Assembly (NCBI RefSeq): GCF_000003815.2
Contig: NC_049982.1
Span: 17,248,365 to 17,308,364 of the forward strand
DNA from: Branchiostoma floridae
Taxonomy: Eukaryota > Chordata > Leptocardii > Amphioxiformes > Branchiostomatidae
Length of the DNA: 60,000 bases
Direction of reading: 5' to 3'
The translations under genes were made by a program, and so were the position numbers. Below, piece by piece: positions 1-12,138 of the stretch (position 1 is the stretch's first letter; each line of letters starts with the position of its first letter). The notes under the pieces are model-generated. The model was not told the DNA's origin and searched no databases. It worked only from the letters and a program-made list of their open reading frames with translations.

Positions 1-1020
1 CTGTGTCAAAACAAACACAGATCAGATCTTCAGCTCAGCCAGGGCCACGGCTTCTATGCCATAGCCCTAAGAGGAAGACTAGTAGCTAAGGGGGTTAAGG
101 GCAATGTTTCCTGGGGGAGGAGGTGGAACTGGAGCCGGAGGGCTTCCATGTGTAAGCCCTGGATTCCAGTTCAGGTTACCCTCAACCCCGCTTGGAAACA
201 CACGGGAATTCCTATGCTTCAAGTCGTTTCAATGGGACGTCGCCGATAGCACGCCGCGGCGAATGGCAGCGATATTCTATTCTCATACTGAGCAACCAGA
301 ACGCAGATAAAAGCTCAAAAGTCAACGCTGAACAACAAAGATACTTTCAGCAAGATTAAGTACCATGACGCATTCTTACAGGGCTTATTTACTCAGGTCC
401 CTGGTAGCACTAGTAAACAACTGAGTCTGGAACTGGGAGTGGATTGTAGCGCCTAAACAACTATTTAGTCGTGGCATTTTGTGTGAAAGTGCATATTTCT
501 ATTTATGTACAGTACATGTGCAGTTTAGTGAAATGGAAACTAATTGAGCTAGAGAGCCAATAACTGCAACACAAAATGTATGTTTTGGGAGACGACGGGC
601 AAAAACAAATCGAGTAATAATATTGAAAGCCTGAGTATGTATCCTTACATAACATATTTCAAGTCACTTTGGCCGAAAAATAACAATGTGTTGCCTACTG
701 CAGCGGTGCTGGGTATAAAACTGTAGCCTCCGTAGCAGGATCTCCGGGGACTTATTTGGCTTAGAATACGTTATTGCTGGCCATTTCTTTTTGTACTGGG
801 TCGCTGATTGTCGGGCGTCCCTGATTACTGGCCAGTAATGACGGACGGAAGAATAATGACCAAAACGTATCTTTCCTTTTCCTTAAGATAACGTTACATT
901 ATAAGGACGAAAATGAGGGGAAATATAATTAATTAACTGGGGGGGGGGTGTATGCGGTAGAAAAGATACATTTTCTTTATACTTTACACAAATTTAACAA
1001 CAGTTGTTGCTGTTTTACAG
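1..1020. other. Upstream/non-coding region of the LRR-Roc-COR gene
   Basis: No gene is recognised here. An open frame at 104-310 has no family resemblance and no splice context. The segment ends in a good splice acceptor (AG at 1019-1020 after a T-rich stretch), so the promoter and at least one 5' untranslated exon of the downstream gene probably lie here or further left. A run of nine G at about 942-950 is a slippage-prone tract. Confidence 0.5.
714..720 (+). promoter_or_regulatory. Candidate TATA box
   Basis: TATAAAA lies about 300 bases upstream of the splice acceptor that precedes the start codon at 1033. If used, transcription would begin near 745, and a short 5' untranslated exon could end at a GTAATG donor near 834. 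This is a motif match only; no initiator or transcript evidence is visible. Confidence 0.2.
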
Positions 1021-1032
1021 AAACCCGTCACT

Positions 1033-4000
1033 ATGGAGACCATGGTCAATGGTGACACTGACGACAGCGATGCTGAAGTTCAAAGCTTAGAGGAGGAAAG
1101 CGGCAAACCCTCCATTCCTTCACACTTACACTTTGACCTCTCCGATCGCTGCCTCAGCCACCTTTCAGTCGGTGTCTGTAAGATGGAGGACATTCAGTCT
1201 CTAGACCTTCGCAGCAACTATTTGACCTCTATCCCAGACGACATCGAGAATCTCCGAAATCTGAAGGTTCTCAATCTCAGCGGCAACAGGATCGTTGAGT
1301 ATTCTTTCCTGTCAAAGTTAAGAACATTAGTCGAACTTGATCTATCAAACCAAAACCTGAGAAGTATTCCCGAAGAAGTATTCAATATACATTCTCTAGA
1401 AATTCTTCGCGTAGCCAACAACGACATTACTGAAATCCCCAAGAGCATCTTGAAGTTGAAAGGCCTCCGCATCTTAGATGTCTCCGGAAATCGCATTTCG
1501 TCGTTTCCAATTTCGACCCTGGGCACCCTGAAGGAGTTGTACATCTCCCGCGTGCAGCTGCAGACGATCCCGGAAGAAGTGTTTGCCCTGGAAGAGCTGG
1601 AGGTGCTAGACATTTCAAATAACAAAGTAAAGTATCTACCCGTCAAGCTTGGTAAACTGTACAGACTTCGAGTACTCAAGCTTGGCGGAAATAACGTTTG
1701 TTCCTTCGAAGTCATGCCTGCTTTGCAATGTCTACAAGAACTTGATCTTTCAGATATGAGGCTTAAGTCCATTCCAAAGGAAGTGTTTTACCTGACGAAC
1801 TTGAAGACGCTGAAACTGAACAACAATAAAATCAGAACAATACCGGCGGACATAGAAAGGCCCATGGCCTTACAAACTCTGCTTCTGGACAACAACAAGA
1901 TATCCAGCGTCTCCGAGGTGCTCGACAAGATGAAGTTCCTGCGTCACTTATCACTTAGCAACAACAACCTGACAGACTCGGGGTTCCCTGTCGATGACGT
2001 GGACATTATTAGCCTTGAGCACTTGAATCTGGACGGGAACAAGCTCACAGCGATCCCGACATGCGTCTATCAGGCACAGAAGCTGGTCTGTTTGAGCGCT
2101 GAGGGAAACAGGATAAGGGTCCTACCGGAAGAAATAGCAGGCCTGAAAGATATTCGGGTTCTAAAACTCAAGAACAACAGAATCCGACAGGTTGCTGATG
2201 ACGTCGCAGAACTGTGTGAAATACGTCATCTAGATCTCAGCGAAAACAGACTGAACGGCATTCATCCATCTATACTCGAGATGAGACATATGGAAAGTCT
2301 GGACCTGAGTAAGAACCGGGTCATTAAAATTCCCCGCGAAATCTCCCATCTACGGCGACTACAGACACTCAAACTCAGAGGCACAGATCTAAGGGAAGTT
2401 AACGAAGAACTATTCACTATCGATGATTTGAGAGAGCTGGACATTGGACAAAATCCTAGAATGTTCATCTCAGAAAAAGTCTCAAAACTGAGGTGTTTAA
2501 AAACGCTTAGTCTCGATGGTTGTCGTCTGAGCGGGCTTCCCCGAGAGTTATTCGAACTCCCAAACTTGGAAGTACTCGACATCAGTGACAACGATATTCG
2601 CACTATCCCCACAGCGATTGAAAACTTAAAGAAGTTGAAGGTTCTGCGTGCAAACCGACTGTTCTTAGATAGTGTGCCATATTCTATTTTAGGTCTCTGC
2701 AAGCTCAGGTGTCTCTTTCTTCAAGGCAATAGAATCCAAAAGATATCTGAGAGTATCTCCATGCTAAAGGAACTACAAGTGTTGGACCTCTCCGACAACA
2801 AGATCCGAAGGATTCCTGCTCAGCTCGGAGAAATCAGTACCCTTCAAAGCGTCAATGTCGAGCGGAACTGGGTCACAGACCTGACGCCTATCTGTAGACT
2901 GAAGTACCTCGAGACTCTGAACATCGGAAGCAACGGCCTCTACTCCTTACCAGGGAACCTCGTCGAGCTTTCCCAACTTAAGCACCTAAGAGCAAGCCAC
3001 AACAGGTTAACCAGTCTGCCAGAACAGTTCGGGAAGCTCAGCAGACTAAAGGTCTTAGATCTTACTAAGAACAACATTGAGAGCCTCCCGGACTCCCTCT
3101 CAAGTCTCAATGCCCTTTCAGTTCTCCGCCTTGCCTCCAATGACATGTCGTCATTTCCGACAGAGGTGTGTGGGATCAACACCCTGACGGACATTGACCT
3201 TTCTAGCAACAAGATACCCTCGTTACCGTTCGGCGTAGGTCTGTTAGAAAATGTGGAGGCCCTAAATCTGAGCAAAAACAAGCTACCAGATGACATGCAT
3301 GATTTCATCAGTCAGATGACTAGTCTCAAACATCTTGACTTAAGCCAGACTGGCATGACAAAGGTACCCGAAACCATTTCGCGTCTGGAGGAGCTCGAAT
3401 ATCTCAACATCTCTAGTAACAAGTTGCAATACATTCCGTCCGAGATGTTCGAGCTTCCTTTCCTTGAAGAACTCGATGCTAGTGACAACGTCCTGAAGGA
3501 ATTGCCAGTAGACGCTGTACAGGAGAGTGACGTAGAGCGGTTACTGCTCGGAGGAAACCACCTTGATGAGTTGTCCCGAAACATCAACACGCTGATGTAC
3601 CTAGAGCGGCTTGATCTCAGTCGCAATAATCTCCGAGACTTGCCAGAAAGTCTCAGCTTCCTACCTTGCCTGGAAATCCTCAATCTATCCGGCAACCGAC
3701 TCAGGCACTTTCCGCCGGAATTCTCTGGGCTGATGCTCGAGGTTCTTGACTTGTCCGACAATGGGCTTAGATTCGTGCCGAGGGAGGTCACAGATATGCT
3801 TTCCTTGCAAACATTGAACATCAGTCGCAACAGGATCAAAGTTATAGGAGACAGAATGTGTCAGTTGGACAGTTTGGTAGACTTAGACATCAGCAGGAAT
3901 AGCGTAACCAGCATCCCAGAAAACATCTGTCTTCTCGCCAACATGGAGAGACTAACTGCGTCCCACAACAACATCTCTTCGATCATACGGGACGTTTGCG

Positions 4001-7000
4001 AGCTGCCTAACCTCGAGTACTTGGACCTTCGCCACAACCAACTAGAAAAGGTTCCGACTGACATTGGCAGTCTATCACAGCTTCGCGTGCTATTGCTCAG
4101 TGGGAACAAAATCGCCTACGTAACGGCGATCGACCTGGCCAAGGCTGTAGAGCTCGTCCTGTTGGATCTAAGCCGGAATCTTTTGACCTCCATACCGAGC
4201 AGTGTGTGTCAGTCGGCGTCTCTCCGAGTCCTGAAACTCAACGAAAACAAGATAGAGGGCGTCCCTACATACATATCGCGTGCGACCGGCCTGACTGAAC
4301 TGCAGCTCCGCGGAAACAGGATCTTCGTAGTGTGCCGAGAGATCTCCGAGCTGCACAATCTGCGGAAAGTTGATCTTTCGTACAACCATCTGTCCACGTT
4401 GCCACTGTCTATCTGCCACATGAGCAACCTGGAAGCTCTTGACATTAGTCACAACAGGATATACTACTTGTCTTCAGACGTTCAAAAGATGAAGAAGATC
4501 AGGACTTTTAGAGCAGTCGGAAATAAGATCCACCAGCTTCCGGAACAGATCCTCAAGCTAGACCGACTAGAACATGTCGTCCTACATGACAACAATATCA
4601 ACCTGTTACCGAGTGTCATGCCCCCTAACGTGGTAACACTGGACCTCAGCTGTAACGGCATCTCCCGATTGGGGTCAAGTTTGGGACGAATGCAAAATCT
4701 CGAAGTACTGAACTTGGCTGACAACAGAGTAGACAGCTGCAGAGGTGTGTTCGGTCCGAACACCTTCCCTAGTCTTCGCGTTCTGACTGTGAGAAATAAC
4801 GCTATCATGGCTCTGCCCAACATAGGTCACTTGCGGTCTCTTACGTCTTTGGACGCAACAGCCAACAGCATTTCGGACCTCGTAGACCTTTGCAATGCTT
4901 CAGATCTCCGGGTGCTGAAGGTCGACAACAATCTCATCACAGAAGTTCCCGACGAAATCGCGAAGTTAGAACACATTGAGCTTCTGTCACTAAGTGGAAA
5001 TTGGCTGGATGATTTGTCACCGCACTTGTCCGAGCTTTCCAAGATTCGCCGCCTTGTATTCAACAGCTGTATGCTCACAGAGGTTCCTCCGGAGGTAGGG
5101 GAGCTTCGCACTCTCAGGAGTATTGAGCTAAAAGACAACGAACTGGCAGACTTTCCTGATGTTCTTTTGTACTTGCCGCACCTTGCAAACGTCGCATTAG
5201 ACGGCAACAAGCTTGACATCATCCCAGACGAAGTGCGACGATTCGAGAGTCTTAAGATTATGAGTCTCTCCAGAAACAACATAGAAACTCTGCCGAGTAC
5301 ACTCTGTCATGTCAACAATCTGCAGTGGTTAGATGTCAGGAAAAACAAGTTAACGACTCTACCGGCAGACATCGTACGACTGGAGGATCCTACGATCTTA
5401 ACGTCGGGAAACTGCTTGGTTAGCCCTCCACAGGAAGTGTGCGACCAGGGCTTCTCCGCCATTACCAGCTTTTTCGAAGAGACAGGACGGTCGGACGCCG
5501 TGCTGCGGCCTCGCCTGAAGGTCATTCTCCTCGGCTCCATTCTAGCTGGGAAGTCGAGTTTGAGAAAATCTCTGGTGAACAATTCCCCGTTCCTGACAGA
5601 CGTTGAAGCGAGAACTCACGGAGTGGAGCTGGAATCTGTCAAAGTGGAGGACATTGAACTTCTTCTGTACGACACAGGGGGGCACGAGGTTTACGCTCAC
5701 ACGTACAAGTTTTTCCTTGACGCAGCATCACTCCATGTTCTCACAATCAACCTCCGCCACTACTCTCGCAACAACTTCTTCAATGAAGTAGGTGGCTGGC
5801 TGGTCGCACTGGCGGCTCGAGTTCCCGGGGCCAACGTCCTTATAGTAGGGACCCATACAGACCTGTGCTCCATGGAAGACGTTCAGATGAAAAGCGAAGA
5901 CATCTTGTTCCAGATACGGAAGATGGAACGCGACGGAGTACGAGAGCTGGAGAAGCAAATCGGTAGCATAGCTGACATACTTGACGAATCAACTGACAAC
6001 GACGACATTGGAGACATTCCCTCTGACGGGTCCCTACAACAAAAGCAGAAACATCTCACTCATCTGTTGATCAACCGACTCAACATCATTCCAAACATGG
6101 TAACGATTAGTTCCAAGACGTTCTCTGGTATTCCTCACCTGAGAGAGAAACTGGTGGACATCGCGAAAAGCCGAAACATTTTTCCGAACATCTATCGGGA
6201 GATTCCGGCTTCGTGGTCGCGTTTGGAAGATGCCCTGGAAGCGAACAGGAGGACAAGCCCGGGAAGGGTGTACCTGACTGTGGCTGAGTTCGCCAGGATA
6301 GCGAAACAATCGGCAGAACTGAAAGGGAAGGATGCAATCAAAGCGGCTTTGACATACCTCGACTGTAGCGGCTCTCTGTTGTACAGTCCTGAAGTTGGCC
6401 CTTACGTTTTCCACAACCCCTTGCTTCTGATGGATGCATTCAAAATGGTCTTTGAGCATGAACCAGAAGAACTGCTTGATTTCGGCAACCCTGTGTTCAG
6501 CGAGTTCGGTCACTTCGACAAATTCAGCTTTGCCCGGGCAAAACGAGACTTTCTGGGGCAGGCTGTTCTGTCGCGAGACATGCTCAACTGTCTTTTGTCA
6601 ATCTTGAAGGTAGATGCCGAGGTTGTGGACGCCCTGATCGGCCTCATGAAACTCTTCGGCCTCTGCTTCTCCATGCGACCTCGCAAGAACCAGGATTCTA
6701 ACGAACTTCTCCGTTTCCCGTATTTCCTGCAAGATGAAACCTTTGAAGACTACCAAGAGAACTGGCCCGTAACGCTCCCTGTCGGGATGAAACAGATAGA
6801 GATAGAATTTCTGCTCCACAAGCTCTGTCCCCCGGGTCTGTTCGAAACGCTCTGCGCGAGGATCAACCCATACGCGATGTACCGGATCGACTGGGTCAAC
6901 GGAGTCTATGGGCGAGCCGACGGGAGACACCTGTTGATCGTGCGGGAAATCCTGGACGACCACACCAGCGTGGCGATCGCCGTGCGAGGGGCGAGGGACG

Positions 7001-8604
7001 ACGTGACCGGACTGTGGCGACTCCTGGTTCCGGTGCTGAACGAGATGGAGACTCTGCTCGGCAGCTGGCCAGGTACTTATCCGATATACATTCAACGTCT
7101 TGTTATCTAATTATTAGTTTTTGTCTGAAAGTTAAAACTTTTTGATTACCACTTTTGTTGTGGACACATGTTTGCGCTCACACTATTTTCACGACTATTC
7201 AAAACACAAAATTGTGCGTGGAGTTTGTTCCTAAACAAATCAGCTAGCTCTGAAGCTAGCAATGTGGGCGTACTTCATAATCAGTCTAGTAAACACTACT
7301 TTTACATATCTGTTCTCCTTCAGGACTACGCTACGACCGTTTCGTGGTCTGTCCAGGATGTCTGGAGACCGGCATGCAGTACCCTCAGCGTCTGGACGGT
7401 GGCATTCTTAACCAGGCTCACGACAAGCGGACCGCCCGGATCGTGTGTCAGGGCTGCGACAACAAGGGAGAACACCTGGTGGATCCCGATCTACTCTTCC
7501 CACCGTCGTCAGGTATCTTACTCCGTTATTCAACCTAAAGTAGTACCAAACTTTTTGCATACTTAAACCTCTTTCCGTGCCACTTATGTTTCATTGTGTT
7601 TGAATAAGTCTCCTCAATGACTGAAATAACAAACACTACTTCTGTTTTACATGTATATATTATGTATCGAGTAACAGTCAAACACAACTAGACTTCTTCA
7701 TCTTTCCTGCTTCATGACATAATACCGAGTGTTCTCATTCTCCACCATGCTCCTCTCTCTTCCCAACTGAATTATGGCTCCAGGAGAACATGTAGAGGAC
7801 TTCGACCTGTTCTTCTCCCTATGCTTTGGTAGGTACTTGATTTTTATCTTTCATTTCTAACCTCCCAGTCAAATTCGATATTTCTTTCTGCTATTTGTCA
7901 TGTTGATCCTTACAAGACATGGCCCTTGATTTACAGAGCGACTTGAGAAGAAACCCAACAAAGCATCAACGAGGACCCCGAAACACGAAGGAGCGGCGGC
8001 AAAGAAGACAGCGCGTCGCCGTCATGACAGCGTACCGAAGACGTATGTTCTTCCGTCCTACATGTTTCTTGACGGCGACGACGACTTCATGACATTTGAT
8101 GTGGACGTTGACATCAACGTCGATGAACCCCCGAATGTCGCCATCTCCACGTCATCAGGATCGACCACTGAATGGTCACACACGGAGGGTGACATAAGCG
8201 ATGATGAACTATGGCACCCAGGGGAGGATCCGTTAAAGAACACGGGCACGACGGACCGCGTAGACTGCGGGCAGGAAACGGAAATGGCGTATGACCTCCA
8301 TGGTATGTCGTTGAAAGCCACAAAAGACGCCAGTAGCCATGGCGACAGTTTTCTCAGCCTCAGCCTCCCAAGTTTGACGGACGACAAAGATGACGATTTC
8401 AGCTGCGAACCCATGGAGATGGCGTCGTCCACTGATGAAGAAAACGAAGCAGTGACACAGAACATTCAGAACTGGGACAACCTGTCCGTGCAGAGCTATG
8501 ATGAGGCCATGGCGCCTTACTACGTGCCTTATGATGGTGACGTCCTCCATGACATGGACATCAGGCGCAGCGGCCACTACAGACCCAAGTGTCTGCTCAT
8601 GTAA
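1033..8604 (+). CDS. LRR-Roc-COR (MFHAS1-like/ROCO) protein with giant LRR array
   Basis: Coding exons are 1033-7072, 7324-7512, 7784-7828 and 7937-8604. All junctions are GT-AG and in phase, giving 2,313 aa. Residues about 25-1480 are leucine-rich repeats of 23-24 residues (LxxLxLxxNxL type), roughly 60 of them. A Roc GTPase follows: P-loop GSILAGKS at 1501-1508, switch II DTGG at 1547 and G4 motif THTD at 1607. A COR domain runs to about 2013. Exon 2 adds two CxxC pairs (C2023/C2026 and C2055/C2058), a likely zinc-binding ribbon. The last exon (about 222 aa) is acidic and low in complexity. There is no signal peptide, so a cytosolic signalling scaffold is expected. The start at 1033 is the first ATG after the acceptor at 1020; a second ATG follows three codons later. 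Human MFHAS1 is about 1,050 aa, so the LRR part is greatly expanded. Family call is firm; orthology is not resolved. Confidence 0.9.
7324..7512 (+). other. Second coding exon: CxxC...CxxC module of the LRR-Roc-COR gene
   Basis: The exon is bounded by a CAG acceptor and an AG/GTATCT donor. It joins the first exon in phase: the split Gly codon is G from 7072 plus GA. It reads GLRYDRFVVCPGC, then about 29 residues later VCQGC. The same WPGLRYDRFVVCP-type junction is known after COR in metazoan ROCO proteins. It is easy to miss because the long upstream ORF reads 13 codons through the donor to a stop at 7110. Confidence 0.8.
7937..8604 (+). other. Last coding exon: acidic, disordered C-terminal tail
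   Basis: The frame opened at 7937 (split Glu codon G plus AG) is continuous with the ATG-containing open frame at 8062 and ends at TAA 8602-8604. A basic start (KKPNKAS..., then an RRRH cluster) is followed by long Asp/Glu/Ser-rich segments, for example DGDDD and SDDELW. No domain is recognised; it is predicted to be intrinsically disordered. Confidence 0.75.
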
Positions 8605-9633
8605 CATGTGACTGTCAGTATTAATCATAGAGTCTTGTAACGTTAGATTAAACTTAGCGTAAAGGTACAGACTCTAACAATCTTTGGTGTACATGTACTC
8701 ACGGCGGATACAGACAGAACTACATTTTCGTACACCGTGTACATTTGTAACTTTAATGATTACTAATTTACACTATGTACGACACTGCAGTTCAGTGCTT
8801 GTATCTGCGGTAAAAACCCCGAGGGACGTTTTAAAACTTTGTTTTTTTTAGAAAATGTTCTTTGTGCAGTGTTTGTTTTGCAGTTAAAAGAGTTCATCCA
8901 TATATGTTGATTTATGAGTTACGCAATATGTAGAAGCTTGCAGTGCAATGTATGATATATTCTATTCACATAACAATACGTCCGCGTACGGTTGTAAAAT
9001 CACTCTCAGACCAGTTCAATACATCCAAATCACTTGAATACACAATGTATAAATCACCTGCGACCAGATATCACAATTAATGGAAGGCATGTCATTGATA
9101 TATTGTCATTCTGTCAATGACAAGCAATATTCGGTGTTCTTCACGGTGTCAGTATTAAACTATTACTGAAAGTTAATTGGCATGAGGTAGTCTAAGAGAG
9201 CACTTGTAAGAGCACTTAGATATGTATTGCAGTTAATTAAACTGTTCGTAAATTCATGTACCTAAATATGTTACTGTTTAAGCATGACGTGTTGGCACTA
9301 AACGCCTGTGTGTGATATACTCGTACAAACAAGTTTTTACCAAGGTGCTGCTGCCTCTATTTCGTGTGCTTTTTTCAATTCACGGTGTTAGATCGGTTAA
9401 GAGGCCAAACTCGGCTTGTGCAATTTCTTCCATGTCATCGAGAACCGATTTCAGAGATAGCAGGCGGGGTCTAGAATTATCTAGAATTATCTCCTACCTT
9501 AATGTTAGCCTTTTCGAGTGACGGGTTAGCATTGATTATGCAAATAAGGTCCACATTTGCATAAATCTTATCAGTTGATCATCTTCTCCTCTCGAACAAA
9601 CAAAGGTCTTTCAAAGTATATGAAAATCTTATG
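8605..9633. other. 3' untranslated/intergenic region
   Basis: AT-rich sequence follows the stop codon. Weak ATTAAA polyadenylation-like hexamers occur near 8646 and 9154; no canonical AATAAA was found close to the stop. At about 9535-9572 two inverted octamers (ATGCAAAT and ATTTGCAT) face each other, matching a repeat type seen again at 39.9-40.4 kb. No gene is recognised. Confidence 0.5.
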
Positions 9634-9636
9634 TAA

Positions 9637-10844
9637 AGCCCCGGTCACAAAGCGCGTACGATTCCTTGCGATTCCTTCCGATGCGCAGGATAAGCGCAGT
9701 GCGTCGTAAGTCGGGGGAGAATCGGAAGCAATGGTTTAAGTATATAAAGCCGTGGTCACAAAGCGCGTAGTGCATCGTACAATGAGGTCATAAGAGCGTG
9801 CCTGCGTCAATCGCAGTGAATCATAGTAAATCGGGGAGTGTCGTATGGCGAAAAATAGAGCTGAAATGGATTTTGAACATGTTCAAAATTTCGCTATCGT
9901 CGTCAGATTTTATTTGCCCCCATAGCAGACTTCATTATGGCAATTTTTGTCTACTGATGAGGTTATAGATTTATGAATTGTTAGCATGTTGTGATGGTTT
10001 CAGTTTTCCCTGATATTGTGGATATTGACGAAAAGGGAAAATATATCAGTCGCAACTGCCACAGTCGCAACCAGAGAACAGCGCGCCCCGCACAGGTGAT
10101 GCAGACAATTGTTTGATCGCTTCATGCACGTGAATTTATAATTAGATCAAATCTAAGCTCTCGTCGGTCTTAGGTCAGTTTACCATAATCGTAATAACCA
10201 TGGGGACAACTCGAACATAAAGGCAGGCTCTATGAGTCGGAAATATATATGATATAATGCTTATGATATGATTTTTGTATGATGGCATCTTTTTGTTGAT
10301 AGCATATCATGAATGAATGAATGAATGAATGAATGAATGGTTTATTGAAAAACGACATACCTCGCAGCCAAAGGCTGAATTGCGTATACGGTACAAGTGT
10401 GGCACAGTAACATGTCTCAACTTATCGTACACTTTAAAACTTTAAGATTATGATACGATCTTCGAAAGAACCTGACACGTAGAGCCGGCAAGCAGGCCAA
10501 GATAATCATACCAGTACTCACGCTTGATGTGAACTTGTAATGCTCTTGTTGTCATGGTCTCTTTTAATCTATTTTTACAGTTAGATACAACATGTATATT
10601 ATAGGAAGGTATTCAACAGCTTAGTCCACATTTTGTTGGTTAAAGAAGCACAAAAGCGGCCAGGCGGCTATTCAAAAGAGACACAAGTGAAAAATCGTAA
10701 GACGCTGGAAAAATTTTGAACACCATCCGATGCGTTGCGATGGCTGATTTTGCTTACGATTTTGCTGCGATTTACTGCGCTCATCGTACGATACGCGGAA
10801 TATACCAGCGCGCAAGAAATCGTACGCGCTTTGTGACCGGGGCT
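9637..10844. mobile_element. PIF/Harbinger-like non-autonomous element (MITE), copy 1
   Basis: Terminal inverted repeats begin AGCCCCGGTCACAAAGCGCG at the left and are matched as reverse complement at the right. The element is flanked by TAA at 9634-9636 and 10845-10847, the 3-bp TWA target duplication typical of PIF/Harbinger. No transposase ORF is present. A second terminal-like motif lies inside at about 9745-9769. Most of the interior aligns to the copy at 30384-31458, except for an extra insertion of about 140 bp at 10311-10451. Confidence 0.8.
10311..10451 (-). mobile_element. Nested 5'-truncated retrotransposon 3' end in MITE copy 1
   Basis: This segment is absent from the otherwise alignable MITE copy 2. 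Read on the minus strand it ends in AATAAACC followed by about seven ATTC repeats, the microsatellite-tail style of CR1/L2-like LINEs or dependent SINEs. The body is only about 110 bp. No clear target-site duplication is visible. Confidence 0.5.
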
Positions 10845-10847
10845 TAA

Positions 10848-12138
10848 GCAAAGAAGCCTATCACGGCACTTTATCAAATTTAACCGATCCCTGATTTTCG
10901 TAATTCATGTCTCAAGGTCCCCTAACTTGGTTACTTAACTTCTAAATGGTGCTGGTATGAAATTCCCGTCATTTATATCACGTTTTCACTGATAATGTAA
11001 GTTGCGGTACCATTGAAAGCCGCTGGGAGGCCCCTTCACGGCCGGACTTTCAGTTCGTTTTCCCGACACAGTCAGTGCCCACCTCCAAATATGATAAAGT
11101 TCCATCCACAGCTTCTCAAGTTATGCCGTCCACATACCGTCAGTCAATCACCTAACCTCAAATAACCTCAGAATCTAAACCTTGATCAACGTAGCCTTCT
11201 CGATAAGGGCAATAAGTGGAGGATGAGACTTTTTGTTAGCAAGGGATGTCTCGTTCCCTGATTGGCCTATCAGGACTCCTTTTACATTGTAGATGAGGAC
11301 TTTGCTCAGTACAAAATAGAATGTACAGTCATATGATCATAGACTCCCCGTTGCTTAGAAAATACGATACTGATCAGTATCTGGCATGATTGAAGTGACA
11401 GAGGTTTCAGTCCACGTTATAAGGTCCATTTGGAATTCAAACCCGAATGTGGCGCGAATCTTGCAAATTCTTCAGTCCGACTGGTTCTGCTTGATTCCTG
11501 CTCATGTGGCCTTCAAAGTTACTAAAAACCGGCCTTGCTTCATACCCCTTAGCACGAGAGGAGGAATGATTTTTTTTGTATACCATTTTGGCGTATTCGT
11601 AGAGATAATGATGATTTGTAGTTGATTTTATAAATTCTCACCGCATTCTAGATATTTAAGCGCGCACATTCTTGTGGTCAACCCTAACGTTGATGTTTTT
11701 TGACATGCTGAAAACTTTCGTCCAGTCAGGTGAATTTATAGTGGAGAAATATCGAACGGCATCCACAGTGTATTCTCTTTGAAATACACTTCAAACGCAC
11801 ATCCGGAAAGTTTTGCCTTGACAAATACGTCCGGAATGGCGGAGGCACAAATATCTTGCATGAGAATTCTTGAGTGAGAATTTCTAGCACTACGAATACC
11901 CATGAATATACAAATAATTTTTTTCATTCAGACGACATCCCGGCTCATTCCGCCTCTGTGAAGGGGACTTGAAAGGATCCAGCCACCACAGTAACTCACT
12001 GACAGTACCATTCCCCCCGTCTATCAAACCTCTGCTTGGAGAATAGACCCGAGTCCCCATGTCGCGGAAACCCGGCCGCGGAGTGATACTCTCATCACGA
12101 GGGAGAAGGGTCGGGGTCAGCAGCATCATAAGAAGGTC
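10848..12138. other. Non-coding, no gene recognised
   Basis: No supported gene. The segment ends in a stretch of higher GC content that starts after a strong acceptor-like site (T-rich, then CATTCAG) at 11930. That site may begin the first exon of the candidate small gene described next. Confidence 0.4.

Noticed and set aside
104-310. Short plus-strand frame near the left edge
   Set aside because: No recognisable domain, no coding context; treated as chance.
1218-7095. Many minus-strand open frames across the LRR-Roc-COR exon
   Set aside because: They mirror the leucine-rich repeat codons of the plus-strand gene and have no splice context or family resemblance.
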